From: JAYFRL01 sp034925905 | GTDB lineage: Bacteria; Bacillota; Clostridia; Lachnospirales; Anaerotignaceae | DNA: 64,000 nt | NCBI GenBank assembly: GCA_034925905.1 | Contig: JAYFRL010000012.1 | Coordinates: 1 to 64,000 of the forward strand | Direction: 5' to 3' | Shown here: positions 50,722-60,330 of the stretch, in pieces | Position numbering within the stretch: the first letter of the stretch is position 1 | How the letters are laid out: the number at the start of each line of letters is the position of its first letter | Translations under genes and position numbers: made by a program | Notes under the pieces: generated by a model | Databases searched by the model: none | The model's input: the letters and a program-made list of their open reading frames with translations, nothing else | Told to the model about the DNA's origin: nothing

Positions 50722-51663
50722 ATGGAATTTTACCATCTTTCGGTACTTTTAAATGAAACAATAGAAAGCCTTAATATTAAGCCTTGCGGCATATATGTGG
50801 ACGGAACAACCGGCGGTGGCGGGCATTCCTTTGAAATAGCAAAAAGGCTGGGGAAAAAAGGCAGACTTATATGTATAGACAAAGACCTTGAAGCAATAGA
50901 CGCTGCCTCTGAGAAGCTTTCTATATATAAAGATAAAATTACATTTGTGCATGACAACTATTCAAATATAAAAAACATACTTTTAGATTTAAACATACCG
51001 GGTATAGACGGTGCGCTTATAGACGCAGGCGTTTCATCGAAGCAACTTGATGAAGCGGACAGGGGATTTTCATATATGCTTGACGCTCCCCTGGATATGA
51101 GAATGGATAAGACCTCCGATTTTAAAGCCTATGACGTTGTAAACACATACAGCCAAAAAGAACTTGAAAACATAATCTTTAAATATGGAGAAGAAAATTG
51201 GGCAAAAAGAATAGCGGAATTTATAGTCCGTGAAAGAGAAGAAAAACCTGTTAACACAACATACGAGCTTGTTGACATTATAAAAAAAGCTGTTCCAAAA
51301 GGCGCCAGGCGCGACGGACCTCATCCGGCAAAAAGAACCTTTCAGGCAATAAGGATAGAGGTTAACGGAGAGCTTTCATCTCTTGAAGAAGCTGTTTACG
51401 ATATGACGGACCTGCTTAATGATAAAGGCATAATTTCCGTCATAACTTTTCACTCTCTTGAAGACAGAATAGTTAAAACCGCTTTTAAAACCATGGAAAA
51501 CCCATGCATATGTCCGCCGGATTTTCCGGTGTGCGTGTGCAACAGACTCCCAAAGGGCAGAATATTGACAAAAAAACCAATACTTCCTTCAAAATACGAG
51601 GTAGATAATAATCCAAGATCCAGAAGTGCAAAACTTAGAGTGTTTGAAAGAATAGTTTTATGA
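50722..51663 (+). CDS. rsmH: 16S rRNA (cytosine(1402)-N(4))-methyltransferase
   Basis: Methylates C1402 in the decoding centre (formerly MraW). The 313-aa product has FYHLSVLLNETIESL, the SAM site VDGTTGGGGHS near 28-38, GALIDAGVSSKQLD, LDMRMDK, and the C-terminal ITFHSLEDRIVK and PRSRSAKLRV. Length is normal. It precedes an ftsL-like gene by 16 bp. Confidence 0.97.
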   Translation: MEFYHLSVLLNETIESLNIKPCGIYVDGTTGGGGHSFEIAKRLGKKGRLICIDKDLEAIDAASEKLSIYKDKITFVHDNYSNIKNILLDLNIPGIDGALIDAGVSSKQLDEADRGFSYMLDAPLDMRMDKTSDFKAYDVVNTYSQKELENIIFKYGEENWAKRIAEFIVREREEKPVNTTYELVDIIKKAVPKGARRDGPHPAKRTFQAIRIEVNGELSSLEEAVYDMTDLLNDKGIISVITFHSLEDRIVKTAFKTMENPCICPPDFPVCVCNRLPKGRILTKKPILPSKYEVDNNPRSRSAKLRVFERIVL

Positions 51664-51679
51664 GAAAAGAGGACAAACC

Positions 51680-52210
51680 TTGGATAGTAAGATATATTAT
51701 CAAAATTATTCCAAATACTATATGGATTCGAATGTAGCCTATGAGATAAATCCTGCCTATTATCCAGATGAGAGCGAAGAAATTTTAAGGAAATCCAGGG
51801 AAAGGCTTAGGAAAAAAGAAGAAAAGGCTTATTCAAGGTCAAAAGTATTTCATAGGATGAAGCTTGTTTGCGCTGTGGCTTTTGTTTTTTTAGGCAGTGT
51901 TTTAACTATGGTGTCTTATGCGTCCATTTCTGCGCAAAAGGTTACGATTAACAAGCTTAAAAGCGAATTAACCGAGCTTAAAAGCAATAATAAAGCTTTG
52001 CAAACCGAGGTTTTAAACCAGGTAAGCCTTGAAAACATTGAGGAAACCGCTAAAACAAAGCTTGGGATGTCTCAACCTCAGAGCTATCAGATAGTTTATA
52101 TCGATGTGCCGAAGCAAAGTTATACTGTTCAATATGAATCGGCACCAGAGGTTCAAGAGGCAAGCATTGATATATTTTCTCAGTTGCTCAGTTTTCTTAA
52201 AAAGGATTGA
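51680..52210 (+). CDS. ftsL: FtsL-like cell division protein
   Basis: 176 aa, TTG start with AGAGGAC upstream. A basic cytoplasmic N-terminus (about 1-60) with a charged KSRERLRKKEEK patch is followed by one membrane helix (about 61-83) and a leucine-zipper-like coiled coil (KLKSELTELKSNNKALQTEV, about 91-112). The FtsL/DivIC tail is ENIEETAKTKLGMSQP. Sequence identity in this family is low, so the name rests on topology and position between rsmH and the PBP gene. Confidence 0.8.
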   Translation: MDSKIYYQNYSKYYMDSNVAYEINPAYYPDESEEILRKSRERLRKKEEKAYSRSKVFHRMKLVCAVAFVFLGSVLTMVSYASISAQKVTINKLKSELTELKSNNKALQTEVLNQVSLENIEETAKTKLGMSQPQSYQIVYIDVPKQSYTVQYESAPEVQEASIDIFSQLLSFLKKD

Positions 52211-52217
52211 TTAATTT

Positions 52218-54437
52218 ATGAGGATGATAAAAATGAAGAGCAAGCTTTGTCTTGTTCTTTTTGTGTTTATGTGCGCCTTTGCCGGTCTCATAGGCAGGAT
52301 AGCGTATATTAAGGTTGTGCATGGGCAGGAATACGAAAATCTTGCAAAAAACCAGCAGGTTAACAAATATGATATGACCATTACTCCTGTAAGAGGAGAT
52401 ATTGTAGACAGCAACAATCAGCCGTTTGCGGTCAGTATAACTGTGTATAACATTGTGCTTGACTCAATAGTGCTTGCGGACAGTTCTGTTTCGGATGAAG
52501 AGAGGGAAAAAACTCTCACCGCTTTAAGTGAAACGCTTGACCTTGACTATAATGAGCTTAAAGGCTACATAACCATAGATCCCAAGACTAATAAACCAAA
52601 CCTAAATACGCATTGGAAGTATCTTAAAAAGCAGATTGACAGGGAAACGGGCGAGGCTTTAAAGGCAATGGATTTAAAAGGAGTGGTATACGAAAACGAC
52701 ATTAAAAGGGAATATCCTTTTAAAACTCTCGCATGCCATGTTTTGGGCTTTATAAGGAATCTAAAATGGGGAATCGAAAGCTCATATGATAACGAAATGA
52801 AAGGCTCTGCCGGCAGAAGCTATATAACCTTCGATGGTGCATCCTCAGTGACAATGCAGGAAATTCCCGCACAAAACGGCAATACAATTGTAACTACCCT
52901 GGATTATAATCTTCAGCAATATGCCGAGGAAACCGTAGCAACACTTATGGAGGATTATAATCCTCAAAATTCCGGAGTTATAATGATGAATCCAAATACC
53001 GGAGCTATTTTTGCAATGGCCTCAAGCGGTAAATTCGATAACAACGACCCGGCGACCCCGATTAAGCTTTCGGATTCAACTTTTGCCGAGGAATGGGAGA
53101 AAAAAACCGAGGACGAGAAATACGAATATCTTTATGAAACATGGAAGAATTTTAATATTTCAAGCACGTTTGAACCAGGTTCTGTTTTTAAGCCCTTTGT
53201 TTTGGCGGCTGCCTTGGAAGAAAATGTTGTATCCGAGGATTCGACATTTTATTGCAGCGGAAGCAAGGTTGTAGCTGACACAACGATAAAATGTAATAAG
53301 GTTACAGGTCACGGTCAGCAAACCCTTGAAGAAGCTTTTGCAAATTCATGCAACGTAGCTTTTATGGATATAGGAGAAAAGCTAGGAGCTCATCTTCTTA
53401 GAAAATACCAGGCCGATTTTGGTTTTGGCAAGCTTACAGGGATAGATTTACCGGGTGAAGTCAGCGCCGAGACGCTTATGTATGATGAAAGCAGAATAGG
53501 TCCTGTTGAGCTTGCCACAATGTCATTTGGCCAGTCCTTTAATGCTACGCCTCTTCAGATATTAAATGCTTACTGCGCAATAGTAAACGGCGGAAATCTT
53601 ATGAAGCCATATATAGTCAGCAAGGTTATCGATGAAAACGGAATAGTTGTTAAGGAAAACGAGCCGGTTGTGGTAAGAAAACCGATATCTAAGGAAACCT
53701 CTGATATAATAAAAAAATACAGCGAGTCTGTTGTGAACTATGGAACAGGTAAAAAAGCTAAAATAGAAGGCTATTCTATAGGTGGGAAAACAGGAACCGG
53801 GCAACAAGGCGACAGGACAAAAAACCTCCATACGCTTTCGTATGAAGCCTTCCTTCCGGCGGATAATCCCCAAATAGCCATTTTTGTTGTTATGCATATA
53901 CCGGAAACATACGTTGATAATGTTACAAGCGTCGGTCCGGCGACAAAAACATTGTTTGAAAAAGTAATAAAATATTTGGCTATAGAGCCGTCTTATGAGT
54001 CGGGAGAAGATTCTTCAAGCCATGAAGACGATACCAAAAAAGTTGTTTTGAAAGAATATACTGGTCAAAACCTTGCTGATGCTGCAAAGCTTATACTTGA
54101 AGACGGTCTTGATTATGAAATCGCCGGGCTTGGGAACAAAATAACCAAGCAGGTTCCCAAAGCGGGAACAGAAATTGAAGAGGGCAGCAAAATAATATTA
54201 TATGTTGAAAAAGCAGAAGGTGACAAGGGGAGTATAGCCGTCCCGGATGTAGTTTCTTTAAGCTTAAACGATGCGCTTAAAGAAATATATGCTGCGGGGC
54301 TTATTGGAGAATTTGGAGACGCCGAGGAAGGAACGGTTGTTTCCCAAAGCCCGCCAAAAGGGGTATTTGTTGAAGAAAACTCAGCGGTTAACCTGGTTGT
54401 AGACTCCGGTGTAAACGAGGGAAATGCGGAAGAATAG
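52218..54437 (+). CDS. pbpB: Class B penicillin-binding protein with two PASTA domains (PBP2B/FtsI type)
   Basis: Septal transpeptidase. The 739-aa product has one N-terminal membrane helix (about 9-29), a dimerisation domain, and a transpeptidase with active Ser322 in EPGSVFK, S377-C-N in NSCNVAF, and K524-T-G in KTGTGQ. Two PASTA repeats occupy about 612-735 (IPDV-like starts at VVLKEYTGQN and IAVPDVVS). Ribosome binding site is weak (AAAGGA, 11 nt). It is the first of two tandem PBPs, matching pbpB-spoVD in Bacillus. Confidence 0.93.
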   Translation: MRMIKMKSKLCLVLFVFMCAFAGLIGRIAYIKVVHGQEYENLAKNQQVNKYDMTITPVRGDIVDSNNQPFAVSITVYNIVLDSIVLADSSVSDEEREKTLTALSETLDLDYNELKGYITIDPKTNKPNLNTHWKYLKKQIDRETGEALKAMDLKGVVYENDIKREYPFKTLACHVLGFIRNLKWGIESSYDNEMKGSAGRSYITFDGASSVTMQEIPAQNGNTIVTTLDYNLQQYAEETVATLMEDYNPQNSGVIMMNPNTGAIFAMASSGKFDNNDPATPIKLSDSTFAEEWEKKTEDEKYEYLYETWKNFNISSTFEPGSVFKPFVLAAALEENVVSEDSTFYCSGSKVVADTTIKCNKVTGHGQQTLEEAFANSCNVAFMDIGEKLGAHLLRKYQADFGFGKLTGIDLPGEVSAETLMYDESRIGPVELATMSFGQSFNATPLQILNAYCAIVNGGNLMKPYIVSKVIDENGIVVKENEPVVVRKPISKETSDIIKKYSESVVNYGTGKKAKIEGYSIGGKTGTGQQGDRTKNLHTLSYEAFLPADNPQIAIFVVMHIPETYVDNVTSVGPATKTLFEKVIKYLAIEPSYESGEDSSSHEDDTKKVVLKEYTGQNLADAAKLILEDGLDYEIAGLGNKITKQVPKAGTEIEEGSKIILYVEKAEGDKGSIAVPDVVSLSLNDALKEIYAAGLIGEFGDAEEGTVVSQSPPKGVFVEENSAVNLVVDSGVNEGNAEE

Positions 54438-54508
54438 CGTAAAGAGCATATAAACCCTGTTTTTAAAATATATTTGATATTGGAATATTTTTAAAAGCGG
54501 GGTATTTT

Positions 54509-56452
54509 ATGAATGGACCTAAAATGAGCGTCAAAAAGCGTCTTGTTTTTGTACTTCTTATGTGCCAACTGGCGTTTGTATTTCTTGTGGGCAGAGTGGC
54601 ATACATACAGATATTTCAAGGTGAAGAGCTTCAAAGCCTTGCCTATGAACAGCAGACCAGGGATAGGCTTATTTCCCCGAAGCGCGGGAGTATATTAGAC
54701 AGGAACGATGTGGGAATAGCTGTAACTGAATCCGTGAACGCCGTGAGCGTTATACATGCCCAGATAGAAGACGAGGAAGAAACAGCCGCTTTTCTTTCCG
54801 AGGCTTTAAAGCTTGATTATGGGGAAACCCTTGAAAAGATTAAAAAAAGGGTTGCTTTAATGAGAATAAAAACAAAGGTTGACAAGGAAACAGCCAATAT
54901 AATAAGACAAAAAAACCTGCCGGGTGTTGAAGTTGACGAGGATGTAAAAAGAATATATCCATATAGCAGCCTTGCTTCTCATGTTATAGGGTTTGTTGGA
55001 AAAGATAATCAGGGTATAATAGGGATTGAGTCAAAATACGATGAGTATCTTAAGGGTGAGGCAGGGAAAATATTTACCGTGACCGATGCAAAAGGACTTC
55101 AGATAAGTGATGTGACTGAAAGGTCCGAGCCTATAGCTGGGGGAAACCTGGTTACGACTCTTGATATAGTTATTCAGCAGTATGCTGAACAGACGCTTAA
55201 AAAAGCTGTTGAATCAAAGGAGGCAAAAAGCGGAATTATAATCGTTATGAATCCTCAAAACGGCGAGATATACGCTATGGCAGTATACCCGGATTTTAAT
55301 TTAAACGAGCCTTTTGAGATAAATAATGATGAGCTTAAAGCTGTTTGGGATGGATTAACAGAAGAAGAAAAAACTACTTACTTAAATAAAATGTGGCGCA
55401 ACACAGCTATAAACGATACATACGAACCGGGAAGCACATTTAAAGTGGTAACTTCCTCGGCCGGTCTGCAGGAAGGTGTTGTAACGCCTCAAAGCACTTT
55501 TTTCTGTAGGGGGTTTTACATAGCCGGCGACAGAATGATAAAATGCTGGCGCTATCCAAGAACACATGGCGCGGAAACATTTGTTGAAGGGGTTCAGAAT
55601 TCATGCAACCCGGTGTTTATGGAAGTTGCAGAAAGACTTGGAGCAGATAGATTTCATGATTATCTCATAAAATTTGGGTTCGATAAAAAAACCGGTGTGG
55701 ATTTGCCGGGTGAAGCTGTGGGAATAATGTATAAGAAAGATGAAATAGGGCCTGTGGAGCTTGCGACAATGGCTTTCGGACAGTCACTTCAAATAACGCC
55801 TTTACAGCTTTTAAGGGGAGCGGCAGCTGTTGTTAACGGAGGCTACCTTATAACTCCGCATATAGCTCAAAAAATTGTGGATGATAACGGTGGCCTTATA
55901 AAAAGCTTTGATTTTTCAGAGAAAGAGCAGATACTTTCTAAAGAAACCTCCGATACAATGCGGTATATTCTTGAGAGTGTCGTTTCGGAAGGCACAGGAG
56001 GCAAGACATACATCTCCGGCTACCGCATAGGCGGGAAAACTGCCACAAGCGAAAAGCTTCCGAGAAAAAACGGAAAATATATAGCTTCTTTCCTTGCCTT
56101 TGCCCCTGCCGATGATCCTAAAGTTATGGCACTTGTTATAATAGATGAGCCCCAGGGGATATACTATGGCGGAACTGTTGCAGGACCTGCGATGAAAGAG
56201 CTTTTAAGCAATACATTACCTTATCTGGGGGTTGAAAGAATTTTAAGCGAAGCGGAGAAGGCAAAAGAAGGGGAGCTTTCAATAATTGTTCCTGATATAA
56301 TGGGGCTTACGCTTTCCGAAGCAAAAAATATGCTTTATAAACAGAAAATAAACTATGAAATAAAGGGTACGGGAGAAGGAATATATTCTCAATTCCCCAA
56401 AAGCGGTGAAACCATAAACGCGGATTCAAAAATAATTATTTATACAAAATAG
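54509..56452 (+). CDS. spoVD: Class B penicillin-binding protein, SpoVD-like, one PASTA domain
   Basis: 647 aa with an N-terminal helix (about 11-30), the transpeptidase with active Ser309 in EPGSTFK, the SxN motif in NSCNPVF, and a third motif reading K510-T-A instead of the usual KTG. A C-terminal PASTA domain starts near 589 (IIVPDIMGL). In spore-formers SpoVD builds cortex peptidoglycan; whether this one is vegetative or sporulation-specific cannot be told. The gap to pbpB is 71 bp, with no clear terminator. Confidence 0.92.
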   Translation: MNGPKMSVKKRLVFVLLMCQLAFVFLVGRVAYIQIFQGEELQSLAYEQQTRDRLISPKRGSILDRNDVGIAVTESVNAVSVIHAQIEDEEETAAFLSEALKLDYGETLEKIKKRVALMRIKTKVDKETANIIRQKNLPGVEVDEDVKRIYPYSSLASHVIGFVGKDNQGIIGIESKYDEYLKGEAGKIFTVTDAKGLQISDVTERSEPIAGGNLVTTLDIVIQQYAEQTLKKAVESKEAKSGIIIVMNPQNGEIYAMAVYPDFNLNEPFEINNDELKAVWDGLTEEEKTTYLNKMWRNTAINDTYEPGSTFKVVTSSAGLQEGVVTPQSTFFCRGFYIAGDRMIKCWRYPRTHGAETFVEGVQNSCNPVFMEVAERLGADRFHDYLIKFGFDKKTGVDLPGEAVGIMYKKDEIGPVELATMAFGQSLQITPLQLLRGAAAVVNGGYLITPHIAQKIVDDNGGLIKSFDFSEKEQILSKETSDTMRYILESVVSEGTGGKTYISGYRIGGKTATSEKLPRKNGKYIASFLAFAPADDPKVMALVIIDEPQGIYYGGTVAGPAMKELLSNTLPYLGVERILSEAEKAKEGELSIIVPDIMGLTLSEAKNMLYKQKINYEIKGTGEGIYSQFPKSGETINADSKIIIYTK

Positions 56453-56474
56453 ACTATGTTTAAACAAACATATA

Positions 56475-56483
56475 TGCTATAAT
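56475..56483 (+). promoter_or_regulatory. Extended -10 promoter ahead of murE
   Basis: TGCTATAAT (56475-56483) lies 37 nt before murE. There is only a weak -35 (TATGTT, 56455-56460) at a 17-bp spacing. It may give the mur genes expression independent of the mraZ promoter. Confidence 0.5.
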
Positions 56484-56519
56484 CCTATGTTGGATTGTAG
56501 ACAGACCAGGAGGCACAGT

Positions 56520-57977
56520 ATGAAGCTCTCACACGTTTTAGAAGGATTAAATTATGAGGTTTTGTCGGGCGGAACGGATATAGATATAAACAATATACAG
56601 TATGATTCCAGGAAGGTTTCGAAAGGCGATGTCTTTATAGCCATAAAAGGTTTTAAAACAGACGGCCACAATTATATTTCCTCCGCGGTTTCAAATGGTG
56701 CAGCAGCCGTTATTCTGGAAGACTATCCATCTGAGATATTAAGCGGTATAACGGTTATAAAATCTTTAGATACAAGATATGCGTTGGCGCTGGTCTCTTA
56801 TAATTTTTATGATAAGCCTTCGTCCAAAATGAATGTTATAGGCGTTACGGGCACAAACGGGAAAACAACAACCACATACCTCATAAAGACAATCTTAGAA
56901 AAGCAGGGCAGGAAAACAGGTATTATAGGCACAATAGGCAATATGATAGGGGATAAAAAATTCCATGCCGAAAGAACAACGCCAGAATCCTTGGAGCTTA
57001 TGGAGCTTTTTTCCGATATGCAAAAAGAAGGCGTAAGCGATGTTATAATGGAGGTTTCTTCCCATTCGCTTGACCTTAAAAGGGTTGCATTTTGTGATTT
57101 TGATATAGGTGTGTTCACAAATCTTACGCAGGACCATCTGGATTACCATAAAACCATGGAAGCGTATAAAGAAGCAAAAAGCATGCTTTTTGAGATGGCG
57201 AAAGCTGCGGTTGTGAATATAGATGATGAAGCTGCACTTTATATGCTTGAAAAAGCATCGGGCAAAACTCTAACCTTTGGGATAGACAATGATGCCAATT
57301 TAAGAGCCTGTGACATAACAATAGAATCAACAGGCGTAAATTTTACACTTATGTATAATGATAAGAAATATGATGTAAGCCTTAATATACCGGGCAAATT
57401 CAGCATATATAACGCGCTTGGGGCAATGGCTGTATGCGTTTTAATGGATGTGCCCATGAAAACGATTATAGAAGGTCTTAAAGAAAATACAGGCGCTCCG
57501 GGGCGTTTTCAAACAATCCCGGCAAAAAATGGAATAAGTGTTATAATTGATTATGCGCATACCCCGGATGGACTTTTAAACATATTAAATACGGCAAGGG
57601 AGTTTGCAAAAGCAAAAATAATAACCGTTTTTGGCTGCGGAGGAGACAGGGATAAAACAAAACGCCCTATAATGGGTGAAATATCAGGCAATATTTCTGA
57701 TTATGCCATTATAACTTCAGATAATCCAAGAACCGAAGATCCACTTAAAATACTTGACGATGTAGAGGTCGGTATGGCTAAAACAAACTGCAAATATGAA
57801 AAAATCGCAGACCGGCGCGAAGCAATAAAAAGAGCCGTGTCAATAGCGGAAAAAGACGATATAATAATAATAGCCGGCAAAGGACATGAAGATTACCAAA
57901 TTTTTACAGACAGGACAATACACTTTGACGATGTCGAAACTGCAAAAGAGATATTGAAAGAGGGCGGTTTTTTATGA
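56520..57977 (+). CDS. murE: UDP-MurNAc-tripeptide ligase (diaminopimelate type)
   Basis: Adds the third amino acid of the stem peptide. The 485-aa product starts at ATG 56520 with AGGAGG upstream; an earlier in-frame ATG at 56487 is rejected. Motifs are NIQYDSRKV, P-loop VTGTNGKTTTTYL near 111-123, VSSHSLDLKRV, the carbamylated-Lys region and the specificity motif SDNPRTEDP near 401-409. DNPR indicates meso-diaminopimelate. Its stop overlaps the murF start by 4 bp. Confidence 0.97.
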   Translation: MKLSHVLEGLNYEVLSGGTDIDINNIQYDSRKVSKGDVFIAIKGFKTDGHNYISSAVSNGAAAVILEDYPSEILSGITVIKSLDTRYALALVSYNFYDKPSSKMNVIGVTGTNGKTTTTYLIKTILEKQGRKTGIIGTIGNMIGDKKFHAERTTPESLELMELFSDMQKEGVSDVIMEVSSHSLDLKRVAFCDFDIGVFTNLTQDHLDYHKTMEAYKEAKSMLFEMAKAAVVNIDDEAALYMLEKASGKTLTFGIDNDANLRACDITIESTGVNFTLMYNDKKYDVSLNIPGKFSIYNALGAMAVCVLMDVPMKTIIEGLKENTGAPGRFQTIPAKNGISVIIDYAHTPDGLLNILNTAREFAKAKIITVFGCGGDRDKTKRPIMGEISGNISDYAIITSDNPRTEDPLKILDDVEVGMAKTNCKYEKIADRREAIKRAVSIAEKDDIIIIAGKGHEDYQIFTDRTIHFDDVETAKEILKEGGFL

Positions 57978-59341
57978 TGCCTTTGAGTATCAAAGAAATA
58001 GTTGAAGCTGTTTGCGGGGTATGCGAAAATATCCCTGAACCCGGTTTTATAACGGGGGTTTCAACGGATTCCAGAAAAATAAAAGAAGGGGATCTTTTTA
58101 TCCCGCTTATAGGGGAAAAGTTTGACGGGCACGAATATGTGGGGAGTGCTCTTTTAAACGGAGCCGCTTTTGCTTTAAGCCAAAGGAAACTGCCTTTTGA
58201 TAGAGGGGTTATATTTGTTGAAGATACAAAAAAAGCCCTTTTAGATTTGGCAATGTATTACAGAAGCCTTTTTAATGTTAAGGCTGTTGGAATAACCGGC
58301 AGTGTTGGCAAAACCACTACAAAAGAAATGGTGGCCTCAGTGCTTTCCAAAAAGTATAATGTGCTTAAAAACGAGGGGAATTTTAATAACGAAATTGGGC
58401 TTCCTTTAACGGTTTTTAATCTTGGGAAAGAACACGATGTGGTGGTCCTTGAAATGGGTATGAACCATTATAATGAGATACACAACCTGGCTTATGTTGC
58501 ACGCCCTGATATAGGGGTTATAACCAATATAGGGGTAAGCCATATTGAAAACCTGGGCAGCAGGGAAGGAATACTTAAGGCTAAGTCTGAGATGACGGAT
58601 TTTATGGACGAAGGCTCAAGCCTTGTTTTAAACTCTGATGATGATATCTTAACAGCCGGAAGCTTTAAGCCCGGTATAAAAAAATATTGGTACGGAATTT
58701 CAAATAAAAGCGGAATATATGCAAAAGACATAAAACCCTGCGGGCTTTCGGGTATATCTGCGGTGGTCTGTTTTTCGGACGGAAGTGAAAAAGAGGTTTT
58801 GATACCCGTTCCTGGGCGTCATATGGTTTATAATGCTTTAGCAGCCGCAAAGACAGGTGAACTCTTAGGGCTTAGTCCCGATGAGATAATAGAAGGCATT
58901 TCTGGTTTTAAAAGTCAAAAAATGCGAATGGATATAATTCATGCACAAAACGGCATAAATATAATAAACGACTCTTATAATGCAAACCCTGTTTCCATGA
59001 AAGCCGCTTTGGATGTTTTGTCGGAAGTTTCAGGCTTAAGGATTGCTGTTATGGGCGATATGTTTGAGCTTGGCGAAGAATCAAGAACTATGCATTATGA
59101 CACTGGAAAATATGCAGCCGAGTGCGGAATAGATATTATTGTAGCGATAGGCGCTTTTGCCGAGATGATATATAAAGGCGCCGTGGAAAACGGAGGCAAA
59201 GCATATTATTTCAGAACGATTGAAGATTTTTTAAGAGAATCAAAAGATATAGTTAAACCTCAAATGACCGTGCTTGTTAAAGCTTCAAGAGCCATGGGCT
59301 TTGAAGAGATAGCAAACAGATTACAGGGAGTGATAAAGTGA
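57974..59341 (+). CDS. murF: UDP-MurNAc-tripeptide:D-Ala-D-Ala ligase
   Basis: Adds the D-Ala-D-Ala dipeptide. The 455-aa product has GVSTDSRKIKEGDLF, P-loop GITGSVGKTTTKEM near 109-122, NFNNEIGLPLT, and NDSYNANPVSMKAAL near 330-344. Start ATG is within the murE stop region; its own stop overlaps mraY by 4 bp. Normal length. Confidence 0.97.
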   Translation: MMPLSIKEIVEAVCGVCENIPEPGFITGVSTDSRKIKEGDLFIPLIGEKFDGHEYVGSALLNGAAFALSQRKLPFDRGVIFVEDTKKALLDLAMYYRSLFNVKAVGITGSVGKTTTKEMVASVLSKKYNVLKNEGNFNNEIGLPLTVFNLGKEHDVVVLEMGMNHYNEIHNLAYVARPDIGVITNIGVSHIENLGSREGILKAKSEMTDFMDEGSSLVLNSDDDILTAGSFKPGIKKYWYGISNKSGIYAKDIKPCGLSGISAVVCFSDGSEKEVLIPVPGRHMVYNALAAAKTGELLGLSPDEIIEGISGFKSQKMRMDIIHAQNGINIINDSYNANPVSMKAALDVLSEVSGLRIAVMGDMFELGEESRTMHYDTGKYAAECGIDIIVAIGAFAEMIYKGAVENGGKAYYFRTIEDFLRESKDIVKPQMTVLVKASRAMGFEEIANRLQGVIK

Positions 59342-60318
59342 AAGGTAATTTCGAAGGAGCCATTTATGCCATACTCGTATCTTTTATACTGGGAGTTATG
59401 ATTTGTCCGTTTATAATACCTGTTTTAACAAAGCTTAAATTTGGACAAACAGAACGTGAGGACGGACCTGAAAGCCATCTAAGGAAAGGTGGCACTCCTA
59501 CAATGGGCGGCATAGCAATACTTATATCGTTTTTTATAACCAGCCTGATTTTTATATTTACGGCAGAAGAAAGAACAGACGGTATAGCTGTGCTTATGTT
59601 TACAATGGGCTTTGGTATAATAGGTTTTATAGATGATTATATAAAAATCAATAAAAAGCGCTCCTTGGGTCTTAGAGCATATCAAAAGATAATAGGACAA
59701 GCAATTATAACGGTGCTTTTTGCGTTTTATATATATAAGTCAGGTATAGGCACTGAAATTTTGATTCCTTTTACAAAAGGGAAAATGCTCGACCTAGGTG
59801 TTTTATATGTCCCGTTTTTATTTATTGTTGTGCTTGGAACCGTTAACGGGGTCAATTTAACAGATGGTCTTGATGGGCTTGCTTCAGGTGTAACAATGAT
59901 AGTGGCGGCCTTTTTTATGCTTACGGCATGGGCAGCCGGAAGCCCTGTTATGTATATTGCCGCATCGGCCATAGGAAGCCTTTTGTCCTTTTTGATTTTC
60001 AATTCATATCCCGCCAGGGTTTTTATGGGAGACACAGGTTCCCTTGCTTTGGGTGGATTTGTGGCAGCATCCGCACTGATATTAAAAATGCCTTTGTTTA
60101 TTTTGATAGTAGGCTTTATATATCTGATAGAAACAATTTCGGTTATTATTCAAGTAGGATATTATAAGAAAACAAAAAAAAGATTCTTTAAAATGGCTCC
60201 GATACATCATCATTTTGAGCTTAGCGGTTGGAGCGAGACAAAGGTGGTTGCTCTTTTCTATATTGTGACGGCATTTGTATGCCTTATAGGTTTTTTAGGA
60301 TGTAAATATATGTTTTAA
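59338..60318 (+). CDS. mraY: Phospho-MurNAc-pentapeptide transferase
   Basis: Integral membrane enzyme that makes lipid I. The 326-aa product has ten predicted helices. Signatures are TPTMGGIAIL near 56-65, the FIDDYIK motif near 99-105 (catalytic Asp pair), NLTDGLDGLASG near 179-190, and MAPIHHHFE near 290. GTG start overlapping the murF stop. Confidence 0.97.
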   Translation: MKGNFEGAIYAILVSFILGVMICPFIIPVLTKLKFGQTEREDGPESHLRKGGTPTMGGIAILISFFITSLIFIFTAEERTDGIAVLMFTMGFGIIGFIDDYIKINKKRSLGLRAYQKIIGQAIITVLFAFYIYKSGIGTEILIPFTKGKMLDLGVLYVPFLFIVVLGTVNGVNLTDGLDGLASGVTMIVAAFFMLTAWAAGSPVMYIAASAIGSLLSFLIFNSYPARVFMGDTGSLALGGFVAASALILKMPLFILIVGFIYLIETISVIIQVGYYKKTKKRFFKMAPIHHHFELSGWSETKVVALFYIVTAFVCLIGFLGCKYMF

Positions 60319-60330
60319 GGGGACTTGATA

